DNA of 16,465 nt from an uncultured Atopobium sp. (GTDB lineage: Bacteria > Actinomycetota > Coriobacteriia > Coriobacteriales > Atopobiaceae): positions 1 through 16,465 of the forward strand of contig CALHVU010000013.1 of the NCBI GenBank assembly GCA_938036925.1, in the 5' to 3' direction. Of the stretch, positions 7,256-14,542 are shown in pieces. The position numbers and the translations under genes are program-made. Below the pieces are notes generated by a model. It searched no databases. It was not told where the DNA came from and was given only the letters and a program-made list of their open reading frames with translations. Positions within the stretch are counted from its first letter, which is position 1. Every line of letters begins with the position of its first letter.

Positions 7256-7288
7256 AAAAAAGCTGGTAATCCTTACGAATTACCAGCT
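7256..7288 (-). terminator. Rho-independent terminator of the lsrACDBF operon
   Basis: Reading leftward, AGCTGGTAAT (7288-7279) pairs perfectly with ATTACCAGCT (7270-7261) across an 8-base loop and runs straight into six T's (7261-7256). It lies about 120 bases past the lsrF stop. Confidence 0.92.
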
Positions 7289-7410
7289 CAAGGTCAGTAT
7301 GTTTCTCGCCACATGAGAAAACCACGTGTGAGCAGCGCGTTTGTGCTCGCAGCGCTTTCGTACTTGAAGCGCGCATCCGCACTTAACGTGCTTTCGTGCC
7401 CAACGCGCGC

Positions 7411-8289
7411 TTAGTGGGTTGCGTCCTCGAAGAACTCCCATGCCTGAGCGTCGGTTGCGCCCTCGTGAACGATCATGCGGACAGCCTCAGCCATCTGCAG
7501 AGGATGGGTGCTCTGGAAGATGTTGCGGCCCATGTCAACGCCGCGTGCACCCTTGCGGATAACGTCGTATGCAAGGTGCAGAGCATCGCGCTCAGCAAGC
7601 TTCTTGCCGCCAGCAACAACAATTGGAACTGGGCATGCTGCAACGACTTCCTCGAAGTCCTCGCAGTCGTAAGTCTTAACAATCTGGCAGCCCATCTCAG
7701 CGATGATACGGGTTGCAAGCTTGAAGAAGCGACCGGTGCGCTCCATGTCCTTACCAACAGCGCAAACGCCAAGGGTAGGAATGCTGTAGCGGAAGCCAGC
7801 GTTAATAACCTGGCTCAGGTTGTCAATGCTGGAGAGCTGGCCATCAGCGCCGATGAAGGTCTGAACAGCCATACAGTCTGCGTTCATGCGGATAGCATCC
7901 TCGATGTCAACAGCGACAACCTCGTGAGAGAGATCGGACTGCAGCATAGAAGAGCCAGAAGAAACGCGAAGAGCGATGCCCTTAGAAACCTCAGGAGAAA
8001 CGCAGGTCCTGATTGCGCCACGGGTGCCCATGAAGCAGTCAACGTAAGGAGCAAGCTGTGGAAGCAGCAGGTCAAGACGCTCAAGACCAGCGGTCGAACC
8101 CATGAAGTAACCGTGGTCAAATGCGAACATTACAGTGTTGCCGCTCTTTGGATCAAAGATGTTGGAGAGGTGCTTCTGCATGCCCCAGTCGAGGTTGTTT
8201 GCACCCTTTACATAAAATCCCTGATTGTTAGCAAAAGGAGTGTCTACGTGATAATCCTTAGCTACTTTCAATCCGTCCAGATCTGCCAT
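7411..8289 (-). CDS. lsrF: LsrF, 3-hydroxy-5-phosphonooxypentane-2,4-dione thiolase (292 aa)
   Basis: Cytoplasmic class I aldolase-fold enzyme that ends phospho-AI-2 breakdown by transferring an acetyl group from the isomerised product to CoA, giving acetyl-CoA and dihydroxyacetone phosphate. Close to the LsrF family in length and motifs: FAFDHGYFMG at 55-64, the catalytic lysine region CQIVKTYDCE with K205 (E. coli Lys203), and the phosphate-binding region VVAGGKK at 224-230 and GRNIFQ further on. The ATG at 8289 follows an AAAGGA site. It is the last gene of the leftward Lsr operon, 196 bp after lsrB, and ends before a strong terminator. The large gap holds a 13-bp hairpin that may set its level relative to the transporter genes. 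Confidence 0.93.
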   Translation of the reverse strand: MADLDGLKVAKDYHVDTPFANNQGFYVKGANNLDWGMQKHLSNIFDPKSGNTVMFAFDHGYFMGSTAGLERLDLLLPQLAPYVDCFMGTRGAIRTCVSPEVSKGIALRVSSGSSMLQSDLSHEVVAVDIEDAIRMNADCMAVQTFIGADGQLSSIDNLSQVINAGFRYSIPTLGVCAVGKDMERTGRFFKLATRIIAEMGCQIVKTYDCEDFEEVVAACPVPIVVAGGKKLAERDALHLAYDVIRKGARGVDMGRNIFQSTHPLQMAEAVRMIVHEGATDAQAWEFFEDATH

Positions 8290-8437
8290 GAAAATCCTTT
8301 CAATAAAACCTTAAAGCTCGCAGAGAGGCGCCTTCTTGGGCGAAGCTGCCTCGTACGAGAACGCGTCTCTTTGGGCCCCCCTCTAGGAGAACCGCCCCGG
8401 GAGGACCACCCTCCTCTGCGGCTGAATTACCTCATAA

Positions 8438-8467
8438 GCTGGCGAGAAGATCGGTCTTCTCGCCAGC
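8438..8467. repeat. 13-bp perfect hairpin in the lsrB-lsrF gap (inverted CTTCTCGCC pair)
   Basis: GCTGGCGAGAAGA (8438-8450) and TCTTCTCGCCAGC (8455-8467) enclose a 4-base TCGG loop. It begins 19 bases past the lsrB stop, within the operon. There is no U-tract, so full termination is unlikely; it could stabilise the upstream transporter mRNA or cause partial termination. Both arms carry the repeated CTTCTCGCCA word. Confidence 0.85.
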
Positions 8468-8485
8468 CGTGAACTTACGCCTTGA

Positions 8486-9610
8486 TTAGAAGGAGTAGTT
8501 GTTCATGTTCTCCTTGGTGAAGACAAGGCGCTCAGGAAGCAGGACAACGCCGTTGTTCTTCTCGCCAGTCTTTGCACCCTCGGCGATGGAGTCGTTAGCC
8601 TCAACCTTGACATCGCCAATGCTTGGGATGGAGATGGTGTCGCCAACCTTGACCTCGTTACCAGCTGCAAGGAATGCTGCAACGTAGCAGCCCATAGCGC
8701 CCTGAACTGCGCAGTCCCAGAGGCCCCAGTTGTAGATGGTGCCGTGCTCGCAGTAGGACTTGATGGACTGTGGAGAAGCAAAACCGGTGATGGTGATCTT
8801 CTTTGCGTCGTAGCCCTTGTTCTCTGCAGCCTGGAGCTGGCCAGGAAGAGCGGTGGAGTCGTTGCAGATGATCAGGTCAATCTCTGGGTAAGCATCAAGA
8901 ATTGCCTCACCAATGGTGATTGCCTGCTCAGCGTCCTGGTTGGAATAGTAGTTCTCGTGAACGTTCTTCCACTTAGGATACTTCTCCTTGATGATCTTCT
9001 GTGCAGCTACCTGCCAGGAGTTCTGGTCGGTAACGGTTGCCTGGGAGTAGTGCCAGACATAGGTGATCTCGTCCTTCTCTGGATCCTTGCCGCGCTCCTT
9101 GAGGCCGGAAACGCCCATGTCAACAAGCATCTGACCAAGAATCTCTGGAGTACCCTGAGAAACCATGAGGGTACGATCCTCTGGGTTAGCGTCGGAGTCC
9201 CAAGTGGTAACTACGATACCAGCAGCGGTTGCCTTCTTCAGTGCGTCAGAAACGCCCTTTGCGTCCACGGTGGAGATGCTGATTGCGTCTACGCCGTTAG
9301 CAACTGCCTGGTTGATGACGGAAACCTGAGCGGAAACAGATGCGGTTGCGTCGCCGATGTAGTCAACGGTGAAACCCCACTCCTTGGACTTGTCCTGTGC
9401 GCCCTTGTTTGCGGACTCGAAGAATGCGTTGCCGGTGACCTTAGGAATAAATGCTACGGTCTTACCCTTGACGTCTTTGCCACCCTCGGACTTCTTGGTC
9501 TCTTCTTTCTTCTCGCCACCACCATTATTGCAGCCTGCCAGAGCGAGGCCAGCGCTAACTGCGGTGATACCAGCGGCACCAATAAAACCACGACGAGTAA
9601 TCTCTTGCAT
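8486..9610 (-). CDS. lsrB: LsrB, AI-2-binding lipoprotein (374 aa)
   Basis: Extracytoplasmic substrate-binding protein of the AI-2 ABC transporter, periplasmic-binding-protein fold. Residues 1-27 form a signal peptide with R6-R7 before a hydrophobic stretch and a lipobox LAGC (C27), so it is a membrane-anchored lipoprotein and possibly Tat-exported; a charged G/E/K linker follows. Residues aligning with the Salmonella AI-2 pocket are K57, D138 (TWDSD) and D195-Q196 (TVTDQNSW). The segment equivalent to P220/A222 reads ICNDSTALP, with N250 and S252 in those places. I chose ATG 9610 because GGGAGG lies six bases upstream and the signal peptide starts there; the frame is open 11 codons further up without such a site. 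It lies 44 bp after lsrD. Confidence 0.92.
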   Translation of the reverse strand: MQEITRRGFIGAAGITAVSAGLALAGCNNGGGEKKEETKKSEGGKDVKGKTVAFIPKVTGNAFFESANKGAQDKSKEWGFTVDYIGDATASVSAQVSVINQAVANGVDAISISTVDAKGVSDALKKATAAGIVVTTWDSDANPEDRTLMVSQGTPEILGQMLVDMGVSGLKERGKDPEKDEITYVWHYSQATVTDQNSWQVAAQKIIKEKYPKWKNVHENYYSNQDAEQAITIGEAILDAYPEIDLIICNDSTALPGQLQAAENKGYDAKKITITGFASPQSIKSYCEHGTIYNWGLWDCAVQGAMGCYVAAFLAAGNEVKVGDTISIPSIGDVKVEANDSIAEGAKTGEKNNGVVLLPERLVFTKENMNNYSF

Positions 9611-9654
9611 AGGTAACCTCCCTTGTCTGTGCCTAAGGCACAATTCCCCAAAGC

Positions 9655-10689
9655 TTATGCCTTGGCTTTACTGCTGCTAGAAAGCAGCGATTTCAAAAAC
9701 GTACCGATATTTGTTCCGCTTGCTGCCGATCGAGCAACGATGACAACAACCAGCAGGACACCAACAGGAATATCCAGATACTGTGGGCTTACCTTGAAGC
9801 ACAGTGGCAAGCCGAAGCGCAAGAACGCAATAACAAACGAAGCAAGTGCAGTACCAACAATGGAGCCCTTACCACCAGTAGAAAGCGTACCGCCCAAAAC
9901 AACTGCGGTAATGATGTCCATGGTAAGGTCAGCGCCAAGATCGGACTTAGCGGTGCCCAGGTAAGCGGTCAGGACAACACCTGCAATAACAGCAGAAACT
10001 GCGGTGAGCATGTAGGTGGACATAATGACTGCTCGGCTGTTAATGCCAGAGAACTCAGCTGCGCTCTGGTTAACGCCAACCAGGGTAATGCGGCGACCAT
10101 ACTTGGTCTTGTGCAGCAGAATGAATGCAATCACCAACATCAGGATGTAGATCAGCAGCTGGAATGGAATGACACCAAAGAGCTGGAAGTTAGATACAAA
10201 CTTGAAGTCCTCGGGGAAGCCGCCAATTCCCTGATAGCTCTCGGTCTTGGAGAGCGTGGAGATGAGAAGCGCCAGGCCGGAGTACAGGAAGCTGCCGCCC
10301 AGGGTAACAACCATTGCTTGCACTCGGCAGTACGCAATCAAGAAGCCCGAAAGCGCGCCACAGGCAACAACCAGGACAAAGGCAACGCCCACGGCGCCCC
10401 AGATAGGAAGACCAAAGTCCTGCCAACCAACGCCAATGGTGATGGACGTCAGACCAACCAGAGACGCAACCTGAATGTCGATGCCGCCGGTAACCATAAC
10501 AAGCGTTACAAAGAGCGAGATCATAAAGACTGGCAGGTTATCGTTAATGCTGGTAAACAGCAGTGCTGGACGCAAGAACTTGCCGTTTGCAGCACCAAAA
10601 ATCACAAACTCAAGCACAAGCAGACCGATGAGAATCATGTTCCAGCTTGTCTGACCCTTGGACAAGAATCCCTTAAGTGTCTTCATCAT
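9655..10689 (-). CDS. lsrD: LsrD, AI-2 ABC transporter permease (344 aa)
   Basis: Second membrane permease of the AI-2 importer, of the ribose/AI-2 (BPD_transp_2) family. About eight to ten hydrophobic segments run along the chain, and the family region TMDIITAVVLGGTLSTGGKGSIVGT is recognisable near residues 257-281 (quoted only to locate it). Its ATG overlaps the last base of the lsrC stop (TAATG), so translation is coupled to lsrC and the pair can be made in equal amounts. It ends in a Ser/Lys-rich cytoplasmic tail. Assignment as LsrD rather than another sugar permease rests on its place between lsrC and lsrB in a locus with lsrF, lsrR and lsrK. Confidence 0.9.
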   Translation of the reverse strand: MMKTLKGFLSKGQTSWNMILIGLLVLEFVIFGAANGKFLRPALLFTSINDNLPVFMISLFVTLVMVTGGIDIQVASLVGLTSITIGVGWQDFGLPIWGAVGVAFVLVVACGALSGFLIAYCRVQAMVVTLGGSFLYSGLALLISTLSKTESYQGIGGFPEDFKFVSNFQLFGVIPFQLLIYILMLVIAFILLHKTKYGRRITLVGVNQSAAEFSGINSRAVIMSTYMLTAVSAVIAGVVLTAYLGTAKSDLGADLTMDIITAVVLGGTLSTGGKGSIVGTALASFVIAFLRFGLPLCFKVSPQYLDIPVGVLLVVVIVARSAASGTNIGTFLKSLLSSSSKAKA

Positions 10690-11765
10690 TAGCGAACACC
10701 GCCCTTCTTACCCAAAGGGCTCATAGCTGCCTCTCCAAAGTCTGCAATCTGCTCTGCAAGAACTTCAGAAGTTGCCTTTGGAGAAACACGTGCGTTCAGA
10801 CGAGCATGCCTGTTCTGAACAATGGAGCGGTGCTGAAGCAGGGCGTCCACAACAACAATGACAATCAGAATGACGCCGGTAATTGCGTTGTCGTAATTTG
10901 ACGAGAAGCCCATGAAGACCAACAGGTAGCTGATGGATGCCATGATGACGGAACCGACAGCTGCACCAAGGACGGAGCCAACGCCACCAAGCAGACTGAC
11001 GCCACCAAGAACGCAAGCTGCAATAGCCTTCATCTCGTAGCCGTTACCGCTCATTGGGGTAACAAAACCAATACGGCTGCAGAAGATGATGCCGCCGATA
11101 GCTGCCATAACGCCGCAGATGACGTATGCCAGAATCTTGGTCTGAAGAGCTGGAATACCAACCAGAGTTGCACCGTTAGCGTTATCGCCAACTGCTGCAA
11201 ACCAGCGACCACGACGGGTCTGGGTTAGTGCAAAGTGAATCAGAATAACCAGCGCGATAACTGCGCAATAGTAAACGGTGAAGTCACCAATACCGGTTAC
11301 TGCCGAGAAGTCCTTGAACTCCTTAGGAAGGTTCTCAACCCACTGGCCGTTGGTGTAAACGTAAACAATACCGCGCAGAACGCCGTTGGTACCCAGGGTA
11401 AAGATGAGCGATGGAGCCTTCATAACGGCAACGCCCCAGGCGTTGACCAGGCCAATTGCTACACCAATAAGAATACCTACCAGGCAAGCAACAGGCAGTG
11501 GAGTTCCATCTCTCAGCATGCTGCCAACTACCACAGCAACAAGACCCAGGTTGGAACCAACAGAAACGTCAATCTCACCAATGAACAGGGTGAAGGCCAC
11601 ACCAACAGCGACCAATGTGTAGACAACGGACGTGTTAAAGCAGGCAGCAATTGTTGCTGGCGTCAAGAATGCGGGATTCATTGCACCAACAATAATAAAG
11701 AGAGCAATCAGGAATGCGAGGCTGCTCAGTCCCCTAGCCTTGAGAAGGCGCTTTACAAGATCCAT
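10689..11765 (-). CDS. lsrC: LsrC, AI-2 ABC transporter permease (358 aa)
   Basis: First membrane permease of the AI-2 importer, BPD_transp_2 family. Hydrophobic segments fill residues about 12-315, including GEIDVSVGSNLGL near 63-75, a feature of ribose-type permeases, and AACVLGGVSLLGGVGSVLG in the second half. A hydrophilic C-terminal tail of about 45 residues ends the protein; E. coli LsrC is slightly shorter. The ATG at 11765 follows a near-perfect AGGAGGTGA site three bases upstream. It starts 10 bases after the lsrA stop and overlaps lsrD by one base, so the transport genes form one tight unit. Confidence 0.91.
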   Translation of the reverse strand: MDLVKRLLKARGLSSLAFLIALFIIVGAMNPAFLTPATIAACFNTSVVYTLVAVGVAFTLFIGEIDVSVGSNLGLVAVVVGSMLRDGTPLPVACLVGILIGVAIGLVNAWGVAVMKAPSLIFTLGTNGVLRGIVYVYTNGQWVENLPKEFKDFSAVTGIGDFTVYYCAVIALVILIHFALTQTRRGRWFAAVGDNANGATLVGIPALQTKILAYVICGVMAAIGGIIFCSRIGFVTPMSGNGYEMKAIAACVLGGVSLLGGVGSVLGAAVGSVIMASISYLLVFMGFSSNYDNAITGVILIVIVVVDALLQHRSIVQNRHARLNARVSPKATSEVLAEQIADFGEAAMSPLGKKGGVR

Positions 11766-11775
11766 ACGTCACCTC

Positions 11776-13329
11776 CTACAATCCAAATGCAGCGGACATG
11801 AGGTTGTCCTGCGTAATTTCTTCTTTTTTGAACTCATGATTAATGCGTCCCTGGTACATGGTGAACGCACGGTCAGCAAGCTCAATAATCTCTTCCATAT
11901 CAGAAGAAATCAGAAGAATAGAAACGCCTTGCTTACGAAGCTCCTGCAAAACGGCGTACACATCACCGCGAGCAGCAGCGTCAATACCACGAGTTGGCTC
12001 GTCCAAAATAACAACCTTTGGAGCAACCGAGAATGCACGGCCAATAACAATCTTCTGCTGGTTACCACCAGAGAGGCCGCCTACCTCCTGATCAAGGCCG
12101 GTAACCTTGGTGCGGAAGTTATCAACGTAGTTCTGAGAAACCCTATCTTCTTCTTTGCGGTTAAGCAGCAACTTACCAAGAGAAGAGTTAGCAAGCAGAG
12201 AGCTTGTGGTGTTCTCGGCAACATCACGAATTCTAAACAGACCGTCGTTGAAGCGGTCTTCTGGAACATAGCTCAGGCCTGCAGCAATGACGTCCTTGGT
12301 GGACTTGCCGGTGATGTCTTTGCCGTCAACAAATACCTTGCCGCCCAAAACCTTATCCATACCGTAAATGGTGGTAGCCATCTCTGATCTACCAGCACCA
12401 ACGATACCTGCAAGACCAACAATCTCACCTGGATAAATGTTGAGGTTTACGTCAGCAAAGCCATAGCCGGTGAACTCAGCAAGTTCAAAAATAGGCTCTG
12501 CGTCGTAATCAATGTTTGCGCTCTCGGCAATTTCTTTCTTAATCTCTGCTGCGTCTGGTGGAAGAAGTCCGCGTACAAGATCTTCTCGCGTAAAGTCCTC
12601 TACCTTACCGCGCATAGCCATAACGCCGTCGCGCAGAATGCCAATGCTGGTAGAAATCTCAAAGACCTCTGCCAGGCGGTGCGTGATGTAAATGATGCCA
12701 ATGTTTTTCTGCTTGAGCTCCTGGACTACCTTGAAGAGACTCTGTACCTCGTCAAAGGTAAGTGCAGAAGTTGGCTCGTCCAGAATAAGAATCTCGGAAT
12801 GACGCATAAGACCGCGGAGAATCTCAACCATGCCCTGCTCAGCAATGGAAAGCGTCATTGCCTTGCGGTCCAGATCAAGCTCCCAGCCAATCTCTTTCAT
12901 AGTATCTTCGAGCATCTTGTTGAGCTCGGCTTTTGGAGCCTCAAAACCAATGGTGATGTTCTCTCTAACGGTCATGTTAGGGAACAGCATTGGCTCCTGA
13001 GGAACCATATAGATACTGTGTGCAAGTGCGGCCTTAGGGTTGGAGATATCAACCTTTTGACGATCGATAGAAATTTCTCCCTCATCGGCAGAGTAAATAC
13101 CCATGATGATCTTCATGAGGGTAGATTTACCGGAACCGTTGCCACCAATAAGAGAGATGACCTCTCCTGGCGCCAAATCTAAGTTAATGCCTTTTAATAC
13201 CTCGTTGGAACCAAATGACTTCTTGATTCCGCGGACGGAAAGAAGTGTGTCGCACTGCTCGCACACATCTTTTCCTTCAGGCGACTTTGGGTCAGTGGCA
13301 TCGATATCGATGTCAAAAGTTTCACCCAT
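11776..13329 (-). CDS. lsrA: LsrA, AI-2 ABC transporter ATPase, tandem nucleotide-binding domains (517 aa)
   Basis: Cytoplasmic ATPase that drives AI-2 import; two ABC domains in one chain as in LsrA/RbsA. Domain 1 has Walker A GGNGSGKST (62-70), an altered signature LSIAEQGM (160-167) and Walker B ILILDEPTSAL (180-190). Domain 2 has a degenerate Walker A GIVGAGRSE (308-316), a standard LSGGNQQK signature (419-426) and Walker B VVILDEPTRGID (439-450). This split of intact and degenerate motifs is usual for the family. I chose ATG 13329 because AGGAGG lies four bases upstream; the frame extends 24 codons further without a site. It is the first gene of the leftward operon, opposite lsrR across a 284-bp control region. 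Confidence 0.93.
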   Translation of the reverse strand: MGETFDIDIDATDPKSPEGKDVCEQCDTLLSVRGIKKSFGSNEVLKGINLDLAPGEVISLIGGNGSGKSTLMKIIMGIYSADEGEISIDRQKVDISNPKAALAHSIYMVPQEPMLFPNMTVRENITIGFEAPKAELNKMLEDTMKEIGWELDLDRKAMTLSIAEQGMVEILRGLMRHSEILILDEPTSALTFDEVQSLFKVVQELKQKNIGIIYITHRLAEVFEISTSIGILRDGVMAMRGKVEDFTREDLVRGLLPPDAAEIKKEIAESANIDYDAEPIFELAEFTGYGFADVNLNIYPGEIVGLAGIVGAGRSEMATTIYGMDKVLGGKVFVDGKDITGKSTKDVIAAGLSYVPEDRFNDGLFRIRDVAENTTSSLLANSSLGKLLLNRKEEDRVSQNYVDNFRTKVTGLDQEVGGLSGGNQQKIVIGRAFSVAPKVVILDEPTRGIDAAARGDVYAVLQELRKQGVSILLISSDMEEIIELADRAFTMYQGRINHEFKKEEITQDNLMSAAFGL

Positions 13330-13375
13330 AGTACCTCCTACCAAAAAATAACAAACGGCCGTACAAAATCTCACA

Positions 13376-13410
13376 CTTTGAAGATATATATAAATAGGCA
13401 TTCTTCAAAG
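13376..13410 (-). promoter_or_regulatory. Inverted repeat over the lsrA promoter region
   Basis: CTTTGAAGA (13376-13384) and TCTTCAAAG (13402-13410) are perfect 9-bp arms around a 17-bp A+T-rich spacer holding TATTTATATATA on the - strand. TATTTA (13396-13391) with GTGACG (13419-13414) 17 bases upstream is a possible leftward promoter for lsrACDBF. The repeat would overlap it and is an operator candidate, for LsrR or a catabolite regulator. Confidence 0.45.
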
Positions 13411-13415
13411 CACCG

Positions 13416-13445
13416 TCACGGCAAACGGTATTATTACTGCCGTGA
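13416..13445. promoter_or_regulatory. Inverted repeat TCACGGCA / TGCCGTGA in the divergent Lsr control region
   Basis: Perfect 8-bp arms (13416-13423 and 13438-13445) with 14 bases between, lying upstream of both operons and touching the candidate lsrA -35. Symmetry and position fit a regulator binding site; the protein is unknown. Confidence 0.5.
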
Positions 13446-13508
13446 ATGGTATTTTTGATTGTATCATGAACAATAGTCCGCAATACCTCTATACGTAATT
13501 ATGGTATT
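13427..13508. promoter_or_regulatory. Array of GGTATT half-sites, candidate LsrR operators
   Basis: GGTATT occurs at 13427-13432, 13448-13453 and 13503-13508, and inverted as AATACC at 13482-13487. Starts are 21 bases apart within each pair (13427/13448 and 13482/13503), two helical turns, so the sites face the same side of the DNA. A multimeric regulator such as LsrR could bridge them. This is inferred from spacing only. Confidence 0.4.
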
Positions 13509-13522
13509 TGTAGTATATCTTC

Positions 13523-13551
13523 CTGTTAATAGGGAGAATAATTACTATAAT
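13523..13551 (+). promoter_or_regulatory. Candidate lsrRK promoter
   Basis: A perfect TATAAT at 13546-13551 with CTGTTA at 13523-13528, 17 bases apart. Transcription would begin near 13558, leaving a leader of about 55 bases before lsrR. Confidence 0.55.
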
Positions 13552-13567
13552 GAAGTCTAGTATGTTA

Positions 13568-13600
13568 GATACAAATGTTTTATCATTAAACAAAAGTATC
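13568..13600 (+). promoter_or_regulatory. Imperfect inverted repeat just before lsrR
   Basis: GATACAAATGTTT (13568-13580) and AAACAAAAGTATC (13588-13600) match at 10 of 13 positions across a 7-base centre. It lies at or just past the likely start of transcription and ends four bases before the lsrR ribosome site. It may be an autoregulatory LsrR operator or a 5' leader stem. Confidence 0.45.
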
Positions 13601-13613
13601 AACAGGAGGATGC

Positions 13614-14528
13614 ATGGACGAACAAACTTATGCACTAGCTACTAAGGCTGCATGGTATTACTACATGGAAGATAACACCCAGGCTCAGATTGCTGAGGTC
13701 ATGGGCGTTTCTCGTGCAAAAGTTATTCGTCTACTTGAAGAGGCTCGCGCGCAAGGCATTGTTCAATTCAGCTTCAGAAAGAACGATAGCCAGCGCGTTT
13801 CCGCAGAACAACTCCTTATTGACCGCTTTGGCCTCAAGGATGCTTTTGTGGTACCCACTCCCTTGGACAGCTCTGCTATTAATCAATCCATTGCTCAGGG
13901 CGCAGCTCACTACGTCTCCGATCACCTGCGCGAGGACGGCTACCTCAACATTGGCTACGGCGACACCGTCAGCCGTATGCTGGGATTTCTTGCCAAAAAC
14001 CGCGAAGAGTCGCTCAATGTTGTTAGCCTTACGGGTGGCGTGAGCTACTACCTGCCATCCGTTGGCACCACCGCCTACTCCATGCACCTGTTCCTAACGC
14101 CGTCTCCACTTGTTGTGTCTTCTCGCCAAGTGCGCGATGCGCTTCTTGACGAGAAAAGCCTGCAAGACGTGTCCACTATGACGGAATATGCAGACATGAG
14201 TGTGGTCGGCATCGGCGCCGCAGTTGAGGGCTCCACCGTTTTACGCAATGGCATCCTTAACGAGGGCGAGCTGACCGTGCTTAAGATGCAGGGGGCCGTC
14301 GGTGACGTCCTCAATCACTTTATGGATAAAGACGGCAATCTTATTCAGACAGAAATTGAAGATCGCGTCATTAGTACCGATCTGGACAAGCTTCGCCAGC
14401 TCAAGAACGTTGTTGGCGTTGCTGGTGGCAAAGATAAAGTTACGGCAATTAAAGCAGTGCTTAACGGCGGCTATCTGAACGTGCTGATCACGGATTCAGA
14501 CACCGCTGCTGAGCTGCTTCTTTCGTAA
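13614..14528 (+). CDS. lsrR: LsrR, SorC-family transcriptional regulator (304 aa)
   Basis: Repressor of the Lsr genes, relieved by phospho-AI-2 in known systems. An N-terminal helix-turn-helix (about residues 22-45: AQIAEVMGVSRAKVIRLLEEA) is followed by a SorC-type sugar-phosphate-binding domain (about 60-304) with GYGDTVSRML, SLTGGVSYYL and VVGIGA segments. Length is close to E. coli LsrR (317 aa). The ATG at 13614 follows AGGAGG at 13604-13609; an ATG at 13610 is out of frame and too close to the site. lsrK begins 14 bases after its stop, so the two are cotranscribed. It faces lsrA across the control region, the usual arrangement for a local repressor. One CTTCTCGCCA word lies inside the gene (14119-14128). 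Confidence 0.92.
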   Translation: MDEQTYALATKAAWYYYMEDNTQAQIAEVMGVSRAKVIRLLEEARAQGIVQFSFRKNDSQRVSAEQLLIDRFGLKDAFVVPTPLDSSAINQSIAQGAAHYVSDHLREDGYLNIGYGDTVSRMLGFLAKNREESLNVVSLTGGVSYYLPSVGTTAYSMHLFLTPSPLVVSSRQVRDALLDEKSLQDVSTMTEYADMSVVGIGAAVEGSTVLRNGILNEGELTVLKMQGAVGDVLNHFMDKDGNLIQTEIEDRVISTDLDKLRQLKNVVGVAGGKDKVTAIKAVLNGGYLNVLITDSDTAAELLLS

Positions 14529-14542
14529 ACAAGGAGGATCTG

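Larger units (their letters stand above)
6708..7410. other. Gene-free region between the redox cluster and the Lsr operon
   Basis: About 700 bases with no convincing gene. Two overlapping leftward frames of 60 codons (6770-6990) look like chance ORFs: they lack a clear ribosome site and overlap each other and the inverted repeat. Contents: an 11-bp-period direct repeat near the small CXXC gene (6747-6763), a small CTTCTCGCC-related hairpin (6855-6877), a long inverted repeat (6911-7041), an A+T-rich tract with ATGCAT twice (7118-7133), the Lsr terminator (7256-7288), and a G+C-rich tail of GCGC-rich segments before the lsrF stop. Confidence 0.7.

Noticed and set aside
7396..8472. A 358-codon rightward frame opposite lsrF
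   Set aside because: It is antisense to a clear lsrF with intact family motifs; its protein has no recognisable domain and it lacks a ribosome site. It is a codon-bias shadow.
8744..9616. A 290-codon rightward frame opposite lsrB
   Set aside because: It lies wholly against lsrB, is rich in Val/Leu/Gly as expected from reading that gene backward, and has no family motifs.
13330..13401. Upstream extension of lsrA by 24 codons
   Set aside because: The extra part has no ribosome site and covers the promoter region; the ATG at 13329 has AGGAGG at ideal spacing.
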